A stretch of DNA of 64,000 nt, taken from Diaporthe sp. PMI_573. Its lineage: Eukaryota > Ascomycota > Sordariomycetes > Diaporthales > Diaporthaceae. Shown here in pieces: positions 20,758-31,848 of the stretch (the stretch's first letter is position 1; every line of letters starts with the position of its first letter). Both the position numbers and the translations under genes were made by a program. The stretch is taken from contig JAJTUP010000077.1 of assembly GCA_021399435.1 (NCBI GenBank), forward strand, positions 186,001-250,000, given 5' to 3'. The notes under the pieces were generated by a model. The model saw only the letters and a list, made by a program, of their open reading frames with translations. It did not search any database and was not told the origin of the DNA.

Positions 20758-21003
20758 ATGTCCGGGGACTGTATGGAAGCCTGGTTCCATGGGTGTGAGG
20801 CAGAGCGCCCGTCAGAGAGGATGCCTCTCTTCGCCCTCAATTCCGACCTGCTATCTTACCTCCTTGATCACGTAATAAGATCATTTGCTTGCGATCCAAA
20901 TACCGGGACGTGTGCGGCCGTAAACCCGGATTCTTGGTTCTATATTGGGAGCGAGTTTGGGTGCCGCTCTCAATATCCGACAGCTCTTAGGTACTATATA
21001 TAA
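20758..21003 (+). CDS. Hypothetical ORF in AT-rich block, doubtful
   Basis: An 81-codon frame containing CDPNTGTCAAVNPDSWFYIG with four to six cysteines. No signal peptide or domain was recognised. It may be part of a decayed gene together with neighbouring frames. Confidence 0.2.
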   Translation: MSGDCMEAWFHGCEAERPSERMPLFALNSDLLSYLLDHVIRSFACDPNTGTCAAVNPDSWFYIGSEFGCRSQYPTALRYYI

Positions 21004-21293
21004 TGAGGATAGACTTCAGATATGTTTATTTTAGGTACTAAGCTATCTGCCTAATTCTAATCCCTTTAAGCTGAAGCCCACTATTGAATATTTCTCTCAA
21101 ACAAAAATGTCTACCATAATGAATGGAAATGACCAATATGTCGCAAGATTTGGTTATAATCTGAAATGCTTATATATAGTAGAAACCCGGGGCTAAGTCG
21201 AAAGCAGGCTACTTCATCAGTCGGAGAGGGAGTATATATAAAACAATATATTAGACAATGATTGTGAGGTTAAAATGAAGCTGCGGAGAAAGC

Positions 21294-21677
21294 TTGATAC
21301 TTAGGATAGACGACTTTCTTAGAGTGAAGAACACACTTCTGTTATGGCTGGCGATGTGGGATGAGTTGCTAGGGCAGAAACGCTGTTACGACCTTGAAGG
21401 TATACTATCAACGAGCCGGGAAATGTTGGATGCCTCGTTTCTGTGCCTAGTTACAGTTGCCCGTAGGCTTAATGTTGGCTCAGGATATCCTTTTCTAGTA
21501 AGGTCTGAGTTGTCGTCTGTTGCCTCTCATATACCAGGGCTGCCTGAGACCGGCGAGTATCTAGGTGCTACAGTGACAGGTATAGAAACAGAAGACACTG
21601 ATGACCTGAACCTGACCGATTTTGACGAGCTTGATACATTCTCTGCATTGGATTCAAGTTACAGTAATAATTGTTGA
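21294..21677 (+). CDS. Hypothetical ORF in AT-rich block, doubtful
   Basis: A 127-codon frame with a balanced, protein-like composition (FLRVKNTLLLWLAMWDELLG) and an acidic C-terminus rich in Asp and Glu. No family was recognised. It could be the last exon of a decayed gene lying upstream in the AT-rich DNA. Confidence 0.25.
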   Translation: MILRIDDFLRVKNTLLLWLAMWDELLGQKRCYDLEGILSTSREMLDASFLCLVTVARRLNVGSGYPFLVRSELSSVASHIPGLPETGEYLGATVTGIETEDTDDLNLTDFDELDTFSALDSSYSNNC

Positions 21678-21945
21678 TTGACAGCTGTCAGGCCAGTGTT
21701 CACCCAATGTCGCCCCATCTTACGTCATCGGACATAGGCTTCAAGCAAGGTCTTTTGGCGGGGCCCCAAAACCGTCGCAAAGGCCGACATGGCGCCGAGC
21801 ATTTGCTCGGCCTCTCCTGGGCTTTTGTAAACCCCTGGGCAATAGTTGTTCACATCGATTCCTGGTTGTACTACACCCAATACGTCTTTTTTTGACAGTG
21901 TAAGTACCAGCCTGATTCGTACTCTTTGACCGAGGCTGAACGACG

Positions 21946-23648
21946 ATGGCGACCTCTACTCGCATGAGCATTTCGCCTAGCAACACCGGGCTGTGGAAGA
22001 TCCAACAGACTGATGACGCTGCCCGATGTGCTGGCAAATTATTGGAGGACGACCTCTCTGTGAGTAATGCCTATGCTCCAACTCATGCCGATCGAAAATA
22101 CTGAGAACTCTTCTGGACAGATGCATCATGTTTTCTTGAACCACAAGCGGTTTCATGATCATGTTTGTGTATTCCCTCACCAAGTCTTTTTGAAATTGCG
22201 CTCATAAAACCCATAGATGCTTCATCACATTCTCGCTCTTTACGGCACTGGAGCAACAGCCCCTGTGCTGCAGTGGGCGTTCGACTTACGACACGAGTTG
22301 CAACGACCTGTTGAGCCCCGTCACCCAGACATGATTTCGCGGCTCCATCAGTCGTGGGATCACGCCGCCGACTACTTGGGAAACGAAGATCACTATCCCG
22401 ACTTCTTGGCTTATTTCCAAGATGTGATCAACGACCGTGGATACGAGCAAGTCGTCCGAGATTACTTGCTCAAGCACACCGCGGCTTCAGACGACCTGCT
22501 CCTTCGTTTGCATGCAGGCGTCTTACATCCACTTCTCCAATTGATGTACGGATTGGAATGGAAGCAGCCTGCTATCGTTGCGGAAGCACTGGCTCAGACA
22601 TGTGTTCATGAGATCGAAGGTCTTGATCAACTGCTGCTGCCGAGTGAACGTGACGCCACTCAGAGCTCGGGCGAGAAGCCTCGGATGAAAGCCATTCTTG
22701 ATATCTACAAAGACATCGCTGCTGACCCAAGGTTTGATGGTGCGACTCTCCTAAGTGATGAGAGTAAGATCCAGGACGGGATTCTCAAACGCGCGAAAGA
22801 ACCTACGCTTTCGATACTTCGACAAGTCCACGTCGAAGATGACGAACTCGAGGAGAGAACGGCTGAGATGTTTCACGCTATTACCTTGGTCGCGTCAAGC
22901 GTTGCCCTCCGTCCGCCCTGCCATGTCAAGTATGACTTTTTCCTCATGTGAGTATATTCCTGAATCTCATAATCTAGCAGACAGAAATTGGCTCGTAGCA
23001 GGCATCATGTCAACTCTGCACTCATGTATGTGTCGAATCTTGAGCATCCGTGGTTGACTCGCGCAGAGAAGAGACGTCTTCTCGAGTACAAGATTCGCTT
23101 GGATCTCGTACAATATGTTGAGAGAGGTCGCACTCCAATCAACGTTGACGCCATCTATTCCTACAAACCTAAGGTTCCTTCGAATTCTTCGGTCAGAGAT
23201 AAGCGCGCAAGAGCCACCATAGAACGCTCGATACCCCGATTTCAGGTAGCTAAGATACGGCCCGCAGAGATTGGTACACGCCTCATAGAATTCGGCGATG
23301 ATGGACACGGAATCAAACAAACCAGAGCTACGGCCATCTGCCATGAGCTGATGAAAGACTGGGAGAATGCGCCTTGGGCCATTCTCAAGGGTGACGACGT
23401 CTGGAAAAAGATCCAGCACATGGTCGTTGATTCCTTGGAGGTGGATGGACCGCTATACGTCCGATCTGCCGGATTTGACGAAGCGTGGAAGGTGAGTGAC
23501 TCCATGGGCGATAGAAGAATCGTCGCAGATCATTAACTGGACATTCTAGGTTATGCCTCATGAGTCTGCTCCCCGACGATCCCCAGAAGGATTGAAGGCT
23601 CTGCAATCGGGAAGCGGCAGTATAGCCTACGCATTAGCATCCAACTAG
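21946..23648 (+). CDS. Questin oxidase-like protein (AflY/GedK family)
   Basis: Family members carry out Baeyer-Villiger-type ring cleavage of anthraquinones in fungal polyketide pathways (aflY, gedK). Five exons join in phase: 21946-22059, 22121-22162, 22217-22947, 23002-23491 and 23550-23648, giving 491 aa. The introns are 49-61 bp with GTGAGT/GTTTGT donors and good acceptors. Exons 2-3 give HHVFLNHKRFHDH then MLHHILALYGTGATAPVLQW, the family's N-terminal core. Later come EDHYPDFLAYFQDVINDRGY, LLLRLHAGVLHPLLQLMYGL and VKYDFFLMHHVNSALMYVSN. The gene ends FDEAWKVMPHESAP. It appears intact. No polyketide synthase lies in the window, so its substrate is unknown; the truncated P450 at the left edge and the bZIP at 26-27 kb are its only possible pathway partners here. 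Confidence 0.85.
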
Positions 23649-24711
23649 AGTAACATGTTGGAAACCATTAGGTCTCACAATCACTAGCAAGATAGCCTAG
23701 CATTCAATAGTTCAATGTTCTCCGCATATGATCTTGTAAACAATGGACCAGTTCACACTTGGAGGCATGCAGCCTCCGTGTTGACAAAATTGACATTACA
23801 ATCTGCGCTAAGAGAATTTCAGCTGTGTCCTGACACCGGGTGTGCGGGTCGCATTTCCAAAACTTTGAAAGAAACCCCAGGTGGCACCAACAAATTTCTC
23901 TTCACACAGGTGTCACTGCTCCGTGAGGCACGTGCAAGGGGCTTGTTGACTGCGCTGGTGCGAGATGGGAGCCGGGACTTCTCTTAGAGGTCAGGAGGCA
24001 GTGCTTAGAAGGACCGACTTTGACGAGAGTTGAGGATCAGAGTTGAGGCGGGGGCTCGTCAGCCAGGGGTCTCGGGGAACTGGTCCGGGCCCAATGTTGT
24101 CTGCATTGGTGAGATGGCCGTTATCGTTCGACAATTTGCAATTTTACTAAAGCGGCGCCAAGTGGATCGTAGTAAATAAGCTTGAGTAGAAGCCTAGCTA
24201 ATTTTGACCATGCTAGTCATACTGGTTTCATGTACATTCGATGCCAGTGAATTCCTAACGCCCATCTTTCATTTTCCCGTTGACCCCTTGAATACAGCTT
24301 ATCGGGATATCTTGGAGTAAAAGATGCCACCCGCCGGTAAGTTTCATTGGGAACCTCTCTCTGGCAGTGAAAAAGCTGCTTTCTGAGATGTTGCAAAGGG
24401 GTAGAGCGAGGGGTTCTCAGCCTAGGGACTTCTAAATTCGCCATCCCGACGAGATACTTCAACTACTGAGGGATATGCCCTGTGGAATTTGTACAAGCAC
24501 ATGTCAATTTTATGAAGGCCCAAATTACAGAGCAAGAACCGGGGCTGGTAGTGAATGACGGGTACTTGTTTATTCCATACATAAGCATCGAAGAATCAAA
24601 CTGAACACAGGATTTGTTCCATACATCAACGTAGAAGAACCAAATTCAATATCGAAATGTTAGTAAATTGCAGACGTCCAGAGGCAACCTGTTATTACAC
24701 CAGAAGACATA
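23649..24711. other. Intergenic, no recognised feature
   Basis: About 1 kb between the questin-oxidase-like gene and the deiminase relic. Short frames occur only by chance. No repeats were noticed. Confidence 0.5.
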
Positions 24712-25748
24712 TCACCACCACTGAGCGGACATGTCTCGGACAGTGTTGGTTCCACAATGCACGTCGCCTCCAAAGCTGTGGTGCGTGTACCAGTCGTCGA
24801 TGAATGTGATCTTCATTCCAAGCTTGGAGTATGCGTTTGTAATAGCCTCGGAGAGCAGGTCTCTTCCCTCCACGACAGGACCAAACGGGTTGGGTGCGAC
24901 GCTGGTCTTGAAACCTGACAAGACGAGGTTGTTGACCGCTCCAGGGAACAAAGCGATAACTTTCAGGTCAGTTGAGTTATCGTCACCAAACGAACTGGAA
25001 TTGAACATAGCTGGTATATGGAGGATCTCATCGTCCTTCAGACCTGTCTCTCTTTTGAGAATCTCAATGTTGACGTCGATCCTCTTGGAGCATTCCTCGT
25101 TGATCTCCATGAGTTTGACATCGGCGAGAACGGCGTCGACAGTAAGAGAGTTGATGGGGGGAGGCAGCCAAAAAATTCACTGCAAACATTTGCCTCGGAG
25201 TCATTCTTCCGCGAAATGGCAAGAGTGGAGCCGTGACCAGCGGTCTGAATATCCTTCAGCATCTTGATGGCAGCGCGGGGATCATCGGCCATCAGAACCC
25301 AGCCGCGCTCATTGTCGGCAGGCAGGAACTGGAGGAACTCATCGACATGGCCGACGACCAGCCAGTCCGCGTCCAGAAGAACAGGCTCCTGCGTTTCTTG
25401 GGCCTGCAGGAGAGGGTAGATATGGTGTTTCTGGTCCTTGTGGTTTCCTAGAATGACCCGGCCGGCCGGCCAAGCCTTGCCATTAAAGGTGAATGGAGGG
25501 ATGGTTTCGATGTTGCCTCCAGAGTTGATCTCATCACGCGCTCCTCCGAGGTGCTGAACAGCACCTATACCAGCCTGGCGGGCCAGCGGTTCGGTGCAGT
25601 CGATGCTCGCAGTTTCCTCGCATCTCAGCCAAATGCGATGAGCAATTAAGGCGATTATCACTAACAGATGGGCCCCTGATTCGGCCTCAGCGTCAAAACA
25701 GGGCTCCCACAAGGGTACGCCTAGGCAGCAGTCCTGTATCCGCATCAT
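24712..25748 (-). pseudogene. Peptidylarginine deiminase (PAD) relic, 5'-truncated and frameshifted
   Basis: PADs convert peptidyl-arginine to citrulline. The minus strand encodes the middle and C-terminal catalytic parts. The upstream frame has INSGGNIETIPPFTFNGKAW, EPVLLDADWLVVGHVDEFLQ (the HxD catalytic pair) and AGHGSTLAISR. The downstream frame has ILKRETGLKDDEILHIPAMF, NPFGPVVEGRDLLSEAI and DDWYTHHSFGGDVHCGTNT (catalytic Cys) before the stop. The two frames meet at a six-C tract (coding strand) near 25155-25160; one more C would restore the frame. About half of a normal PAD, including the first catalytic Asp region, is missing upstream. The homopolymer shift alone could be a sequencing error, but the 5' truncation makes it a relic. 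Confidence 0.8.
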
Positions 25749-26317
25749 TCATACCCTTAAGCCCCAGCGTGCGTTGAATATATCAATCCTAATTCCAACA
25801 AAAAAAAAACAAAAAAACACGACCGCATGTGATATCTGTGCGTGAAATGGTGACAACGTTTTGTTATGGCGGGTGGTGTAGAGCTATTGTTAAAACTCTG
25901 GATCTCCTCGTCTGTGTTTTCATTTGAGTAACTGCATACCAAGGGTGCCAGGCGTCACTGCAACTTGAGTCAAAGGTATCTCCGGAAACGAATTAAATCG
26001 CCGAGCCTTTCGATGAGCGATTCTATGATTGGTCGAGTCAGCACGATACAATCGGTGCTTGATGTGGTGCGCCTGCGATGTGAATGGTCGTTCGTGCCCT
26101 CCCTACGCTATATGCTCCCACTCCAGCAGCCCTATAATCAGGGGTACAAGCTGCTTTCCGCCCTGTATACGTGTTCTTTTGGATAACTGGGACTCAAAAT
26201 TCGTCTGTCCGTTGATTGTGGCTGAACCGGCCTCTCACGCTTAGTCCCAACAGTCTGCCTGTAACCTGTTCTCCATCCTCCTTTCATTCAGTTTTCACAA
26301 CGTTGTTGGAACTAAGG
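25749..26317. other. Intergenic, no recognised feature
   Basis: Spacer of 0.57 kb with an A-rich tract near 25799-25818. Nothing else was recognised. Confidence 0.45.
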
Positions 26318-27557
26318 CTAAGACAATGCCGACGAAACACCGACTTCTCCTTGGGCGTTCCCGTTGCCAATGTTCTTCGCCGCGTTTGTCAGATATTGTT
26401 GGATGACCTCACAATCGCAGTTCCCATGTTTGAGCAGTTCGTTCTTTAGTATAAGCACTTCTTCCCTGAGCCCCGTGACTGTCGTCGATAGCTGGTAATG
26501 CTCCGTATACATCGTCTTCTTAGTCGCCTCGAGGTCCGCCATTGCGGCTTTCTTCTTGGCGCGGCATTTGCTAGCTGCTATACGGTTGCGTTCGAGTATG
26601 GATTGCCGGTGTTTTTGGAGCTGGGATTCGTTTGACTGTTCAGACAGTGAGTGGTCGTTCGAGTCGTTGCTGTTGGTGTCTTTTTGGAGTTGGTCTGGTG
26701 TTACGGTTTCCTTTGGAGACTGTGTCGACTTTTTGGCATATGGTTCATGGCCTCTAGCAGGTTTCGCCTGGATTAAGGATTTCCTTTTCTCCTGTTTCCT
26801 GTCTTCCTTTCTCTTCGACACACTAGCAGACGATATCCTCCTCTTTCTCGGAAACTCCTCTGGTGACGGAGGCATTCGATAATCCAGTTGTCTCGGTTCG
26901 ATTGTGTTTTTTTGGGGATGGTGGGGTGTAAATGATGCTGTTCGTCTTTGAAGAGGCCGAGTGTCCAGAGCTTCTCGGGGAAACGGCAGTGTTCGATGCC
27001 GTTTGCGTCATTGATGGTGAAGATGTGTCTTGCGTGAACCACGATAGTGTTGCAAGTTCGAAGTTGTTGCTGCTGCCGCCGCCTGGGACTGTCGTGGAAG
27101 GGTAAGGCTGTCCGGAAAGGGTGCTCCCCATCGCCGTTGTTGTGGGGTCATGAGGACTTGCCATTGTGGGAGCGAATCCACTTATGCCATCGCTATTGTT
27201 GTCCACGGTTTCCGCCGTCGTAAGCTGTTCGCAATCCATGTTGAAAAGGCTCGGATGGCACAGCTCATTGCTGCTTATCCACCTTGTCATGGAAAGGCCT
27301 GGGCCAATATGGTCGTTCGACGACGTGTTGGTATCATTGACGTCAACAAAACTCGGGTACGGTGGGTAGAATTGGGTATCTATTTGAGCGTCCTTACAGT
27401 AAAACCGGTTCTGTATTGGCTTGGGAGACTCTGGGTCTAAGGCGAGGATATAGACAAATGGTCCAGTACCTGATACCGTTGGGTACTGTGTTTTAGTCTG
27501 GTCGAACTCGTCAAGTCTGAGCCTGTCGTCTCGTGACGAGGGGTTTGTTCGAGACAT
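26318..27557 (-). CDS. bZIP transcription factor, with a homopolymer frameshift
   Basis: The N-terminal frame (27557 to about 26915) is Ser/Thr/Pro-rich without a domain. The second frame, to 26318, carries a Lys/Arg-rich linker and the bZIP. The basic region is RNRIAASKCRAKKKAAM (N-x7-R signature), followed by a zipper over YQLSTTVTGLREEVLILKNEL and HGNCDCEVIQQYL. This resembles ATF/CREB-type fungal stress bZIPs. The frames meet at a seven-A tract on the coding strand (plus strand 26907-26913). Shifting one base there gives KNTIEPRQLDYRMPPSPEEF, which reads naturally into PRKRR. So there is either a 1-nt sequence error or a real inactivating indel. If intact, it is about 413 aa and nuclear. 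Confidence 0.75.
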
Positions 27558-29100
27558 CCAAGACGATATGGTAGTGAAAAATGGTTACTGTTGTTCGGTC
27601 CTGTTAAGGGACGCTTGGCTTTGAAAGCTGGTTGTCCGATTAGAGTTTCTTCTAGAAGGGCTGTTGATCTTCGGGGTACAATTACCACGAGTCTTCTCTT
27701 GTGTTAGATTCTCTTGTCTGAAAAAGCTACATTACTGTGGATTTGCAGATGCTTGAGGGGAGAGGAGTAGGAAGCAACTTTTGTACCTTTTGAATACTAA
27801 CATTAATCGGAATCGGAAAATAGACCGGTACCTCAGGCAGACAAGTAAGATATGTGGCAAGGAAGTACAGTCTTGCCGGGAGGACAGCTACCAATAAACA
27901 AAGGCGGACTACCTCCGGCGGCGCTAATTAGTTGAAGAGACGTTGAAAGTTGAGGGGGCTGGGTCTCTTTGTCTAACGGCATCCGAACAAAAGGTAGCCC
28001 TAACAGACTTAGAGTTCAAATAGCGTTTATTGGGAATGATGGAAACCTGTATGGGATGGCATTTGGTGTTTCGGTTGACAATCTCGATCGAACAAGGCAG
28101 AGAGACATCGAAAACTTTAGTCTTTTCGATTTGCCGAGGAACCAGAGATTCAAGGTTCAACATCCAACATTGGATTGGAAGCGCTGAGCGACGTGGAGGA
28201 CGGGGCAACTTTCAGGTCTCCGCCCAGAGCATTCAGTCCTCCTCCTATATATAATTACGTCTTCGGTATTTGTCTCGGCCAGGACCCGGACCTGCAGATC
28301 TTGAACCAAGTTCGCGTAGCCGTGGACCTTTGTTTGGGTTACAGGACCCTGAGGGATCGGCCCCACGTCATGGCTGACGTCAACAGTTCCCATCGATAAC
28401 CTAGGCAACCGCGATGGCCAAACGAAGTTCAAACGGCGGCAACTGCCGACGCTAGCCCCGTTTTTCATGCTTTCAGGCGAGCGCCTGCTTGAAAGCTGTG
28501 GTGACGGGCGAATATGACATTATGAGATTATGATGAACTATGACACAATGGGACATGCGATAAACCTGGCTGCAGATGCAACTGTAGCCATGCTCGACCA
28601 ACTGCGGGGAACTGATCGGCACGTGTCAGCAGAATGTCAGGAGCACATTCTGGCCAATCACGAAGTGTTCCGCATCACTAGTCTAGAAGGTGCACTGATG
28701 AGCGATGAATGAAGTGTTGATATGGCGACACACGAGTGTCGATCAAGGGGTCTTGTCGAATGAAACATGAAGGATGACAGCCGTTCTTCCACCCCTGGCT
28801 GATGAAGCAAGGGAAAGCTCGCGTGTGGCAGATCTGCAGATTCTGGCTTGGATGGCATACACAGATAGGAACATTGGAGGAACGGTAAACATACCGCGCA
28901 TTCCTTCATGCCAAGCATGCGTACCCTGTTGGCGGACTCCACTGGACACCCGCTGTAGCACAGGTGTCAAGTGTCATGATCAAAATAGTCTGTCGGGTTC
29001 CATTAGTTACACTCCTTATTGGTACAGAGTACTAGCCGTAGAGCTTGGGAAGTTGGCGGTCTCGTAGCTAACGCTCCAGCGTCAGCAACCGCACGTTGTA
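27558..29100. other. Intergenic, no recognised gene
   Basis: 1.5 kb with mixed composition. Several short open frames appear on both strands without domains. The right end leads into the LINE fragment. Confidence 0.45.
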
Positions 29101-29440
29101 CCGCTATGGTGGACGCCGCCGTTTGTCGGCATCGCCAAATTTGCTGAGACTGCAATTGAGGAACACGATGCCACAGAGCCAGGGACTATCTCTATCTGCA
29201 CGGACGGAAGCGGTATCAACGGCCACGTCGGTCCAGCTGCGGTAGCACCCAAAACAGTGGCATTTGCTCTACCCGAACGGAATACGTCAGCACCACGAGA
29301 ACCTCCACGGTATACGCTGCAGAGTTCAGAGGGCTAGTTCTCACAGTGCAGGTCGTGCTCGACTTACAGATCACCCCCGGCAAATGCGCCATCTTCACCG
29401 ACAACTAAGCCGCCATCCAAGCAGTGGGCAGGTGGTGTAC
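29101..29440 (+). mobile_element. Tad-like LINE fragment (RNase H region)
   Basis: Plus-strand reading gives [20 protein letters not shown], then [20 protein letters not shown] with the RNase H catalytic TDGS. After a 1-nt frame change it gives [14 protein letters not shown] and LQITPGKCAIFTDN, then a TAA where AAIQAV continues. This is the C-terminal RNase H domain of Tad1-type non-LTR retrotransposons. It is isolated and dead. Confidence 0.75.
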
Positions 29441-29531
29441 TGGTAGGTTGTGAGTCCTAGATCTGGGACAGCCTGGGCGGAACGTAAGCCAGCTAGTCGG
29501 GGTCGCCTTGCGAGGGACCAGAATTGGGTCT

Positions 29532-29770
29532 CACGATGCTGATATGCCTTTGAGGTCACTAACCCTGATCACAAAACGCAGCAATATTCTACCATCTATG
29601 TAACTCCATTTGGTCGTGTTTACATGCTCGGTCCATCGCCTATTGAAGTTGAGGAATCGAGTCTGCAACTCGCTACTGTTACTTTGCCCATACTGCTGCT
29701 TTGCCCAGGTTCCTGATACGGCTGCTCTCCACTGCTGCGCAAGTCCCGCAAAAGCACCAGCGTAAGTGCG
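29532..29770 (-). other. Unidentified coding-like stretch
   Basis: A minus-strand frame of about 78 codons ending at 29532 has protein-like composition: RTYAGAFAGLAQQWRAAV, KQQYGQSNSSELQTRFLNFN and HVNTTKWSYIDGRI. I do not recognise it. It lies directly downstream of the PSD relic, so it may be the tail of another gene fused to it by rearrangement. Confidence 0.35.
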
Positions 29771-29816
29771 GTCCTAAGACATAAGAGCGCAGACAAGTAT
29801 GCCCTGTGCCTAAGAT

Positions 29817-30150
29817 GCCCATGCCATGATGAGCCAGCCTTGTGGGCTCGCATAAAGAAGTCATCGAACGTAGCGTAGTCGTCCATGTCAGAAGGCTCAA
29901 AATCGCGCATGTTTATGTTGTAAACATCAACGACGGGCTTGATCTGGTTCTTCTGAGCCGGCGCTCCCTCAACTGTCCCTTCATGTGAGGTTAGACCTAG
30001 CCATATCGCTAGAGTGAGGGTGGAGGGAGGAGATGGGGACATACCACTGGTGACGGACTTGTTATGGATGTAGAGGCGCATCCCATACGTTGGTATCAAG
30101 CCATTCCATGATAGAGTTGAAGAGCAGAACAGGTTTGACTTTTTTCCAAA
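29817..30150 (-). pseudogene. Phosphatidylserine decarboxylase N-terminal relic, paralogue of the gene at 47-48 kb
   Basis: The minus strand encodes LFNSIMEWLDT, then after a 1-nt frame change GMRLYIHNKSVTSG. An intron-like segment begins GTATGT at about 30047. Downstream comes VVDVYNINMRDFEPSDMDDY, ATFDDFFMRAHKAGS. This aligns with LFNPLTEWVDT, AMRLYIYNKT and VETYNINMNEFEPSDIDEY of the intact gene at 47011. Homology stops at about 29817, before the decarboxylase core, and unrelated sequence follows. It is dead. Confidence 0.75.
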
Positions 30151-30222
30151 TCGGCTGCTGCTTCCGTTCCAGCTTTCTGGTCTACCCGCTCTCAGATCTA
30201 GGTGACAGCGCGCGCACCTCAC

Positions 30223-30785
30223 CGCGTTCGGAGGTCGTGGACCATACCGTGCGATCCAAAGATGGATATCTAAACTCGCGTTGTTGGGCCTAGAATGTTA
30301 GCATGGTTCTCCTGCGGATTCTTATGTTTCAGATAGTACCACAGGCGCCCATGACATGAAATAGTCAATGATGACCTGGATATGCTAAGAAGCCACATTT
30401 CGACAACAAGGAAGAATACGTATAAGAATCAGTCAAGAGAAACTACAACACATTTGCGAATAAGAAGAAATGCCAAGCGAGGAGCTTCGCGTCTGCGACT
30501 GGTGATGCATCTATGCCCACCATAATCGATTAGTTTTCGTCAATAACGAAGAAGTGTGAGCGGTGAAACACCCTTCTTCATGTTCCGTGAACGAGGACCA
30601 ACAACCACCATCATGATAGAGAGATAAGGGCAAAGCATGCCGGTGTTTTGAGGTCGATGAAGAAGCACCTGGGCACCCTGCATATTGCTTAACTGCTGAG
30701 GCAATATTGTACAACGGTATAATCAATCACCATGTTGTATGTAAAATATGCTGCAAATAACACCGCTTCACTTGCTCGTGACACC
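30223..30785. other. Intergenic, no recognised feature
   Basis: Spacer of 0.56 kb between the PSD relic and the SDR gene. No feature was recognised. Confidence 0.45.
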
Positions 30786-31848
30786 CTACCACGCCGTATG
30801 GCCACCATCTACCACCAAATTACTCCCAGTCATGAAACTGCTCGCATTGCTGAGCAAGAGCAGCGCTGCTCCCTTGAACTCGCTCGGCTCTGCAAGTCTT
30901 CCAATCATATTCTCTCTCTTCCAAATATCCTCCAACTCCGGCTCCTCCTTGAAGTTCTGCCTCACCATTGGCGTCAGAATATGGCCAGGACTTAGGCAAT
31001 TGACTCTGATATCCTTATGGGACCACTCCATGGCCAAACAACGGGCCAATTGGATGACGGCAGCCTTCGACGAGTTGTAAACAGGAGATAGGAGCCCCTT
31101 ATTTGCGATGGAGCCGGACATGCTTGCGATCATGCAGATGCTTCCGCGACAATCGTATTTGAACATCTGTCGCGCGGCGACCGAGGCGGTCATAAGAACT
31201 CCGGTATAATTGACGGCCATCATCTTGTGCACGTCCTCAGCCGTGTACTCCAAGGCGGGGGTGACTTGTTGAATCCCAGCAGCTGCAATGACGCCATGTA
31301 GGCCATTATTTTCATTGGCGATTTTCTCGATGACCTCGTTGAGGTTGTTAGTGTCGCGAACGTCGACTTGGCGGTAGGACAGTGTTCCTCCCCATTCGGG
31401 CACAACGCGATCCCGAGCCTCAAGCCATCTTTCGTCGGGACTCTCTTCCCGATCTAAACAATACACTGTTCGGATCATGTTAGGAGGAATTCTGGGAAAT
31501 TGTATTGAAAAGCGCAATCGTACCTCTCCCACCAGCTTCAACCAGCCCCTCAGCCAGAGCGAGACCAAGCCCCCTCGCGCCGCCGGTCACGATAAAAGTC
31601 TTCCCTGCAAGATCAAAGTCGGCGAAGCTCTTGCCGCCTACATCCGTTGCCTCAACTGACTCATGTGGAGTCCGCAATCGCTTTTTATTGCCGAGATTTC
31701 GAGAATTAAGGAGAGAGGATGTAGAGATTGGTCTTGAAACGTGGACCCGGGAGGCATACCTGGTGATCCGAAGTGCCCTTATAGGCGTTGCCAGGCGCCG
31801 CGACAATGTGCTCGCGCATCCGCGAGCGAATTCTCTTGAGTAATGCAT
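30786..31848 (-). CDS. Short-chain dehydrogenase/reductase (sorbose reductase/arabinitol dehydrogenase-like), putative mitochondrial presequence
   Basis: NAD(P)-dependent oxidoreductase of 334 aa. Exon 1 is 31848-31524, the intron 31523-31466 (58 bp) and exon 2 31465-30786; the join gives EAGGR/VYCLDREE. The first 50 residues are Arg/Ser-rich and lack acids (MHYSREFARGCASTLSRRLA ...), like a mitochondrial targeting sequence. The Rossmann motif TGGARGLGLALAEG, IAAAGIQ, and the catalytic Ser (SMSGSIAN) and Tyr-x3-Lys (YNSSKAA) are all present. The C-terminal SNASSFMTGSNLVVDGGHTAW is the SDR signature end. Family relation is to fungal polyol/ketose reductases; the exact substrate is unknown. It appears intact. 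Confidence 0.85.

Larger units (their letters stand above)
17571..21945. other. AT-rich gene-poor block
   Basis: A long AT-rich stretch between the FlbA-type and questin-oxidase genes. Short open frames occur (18041-18172 minus; 18906-19091, 19976-20257, 20758-21003 and 21294-21677 plus), but no domain or consistent exon structure was recognised. Composition fits an old RIP-affected or heterochromatic segment. Confidence 0.5.
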
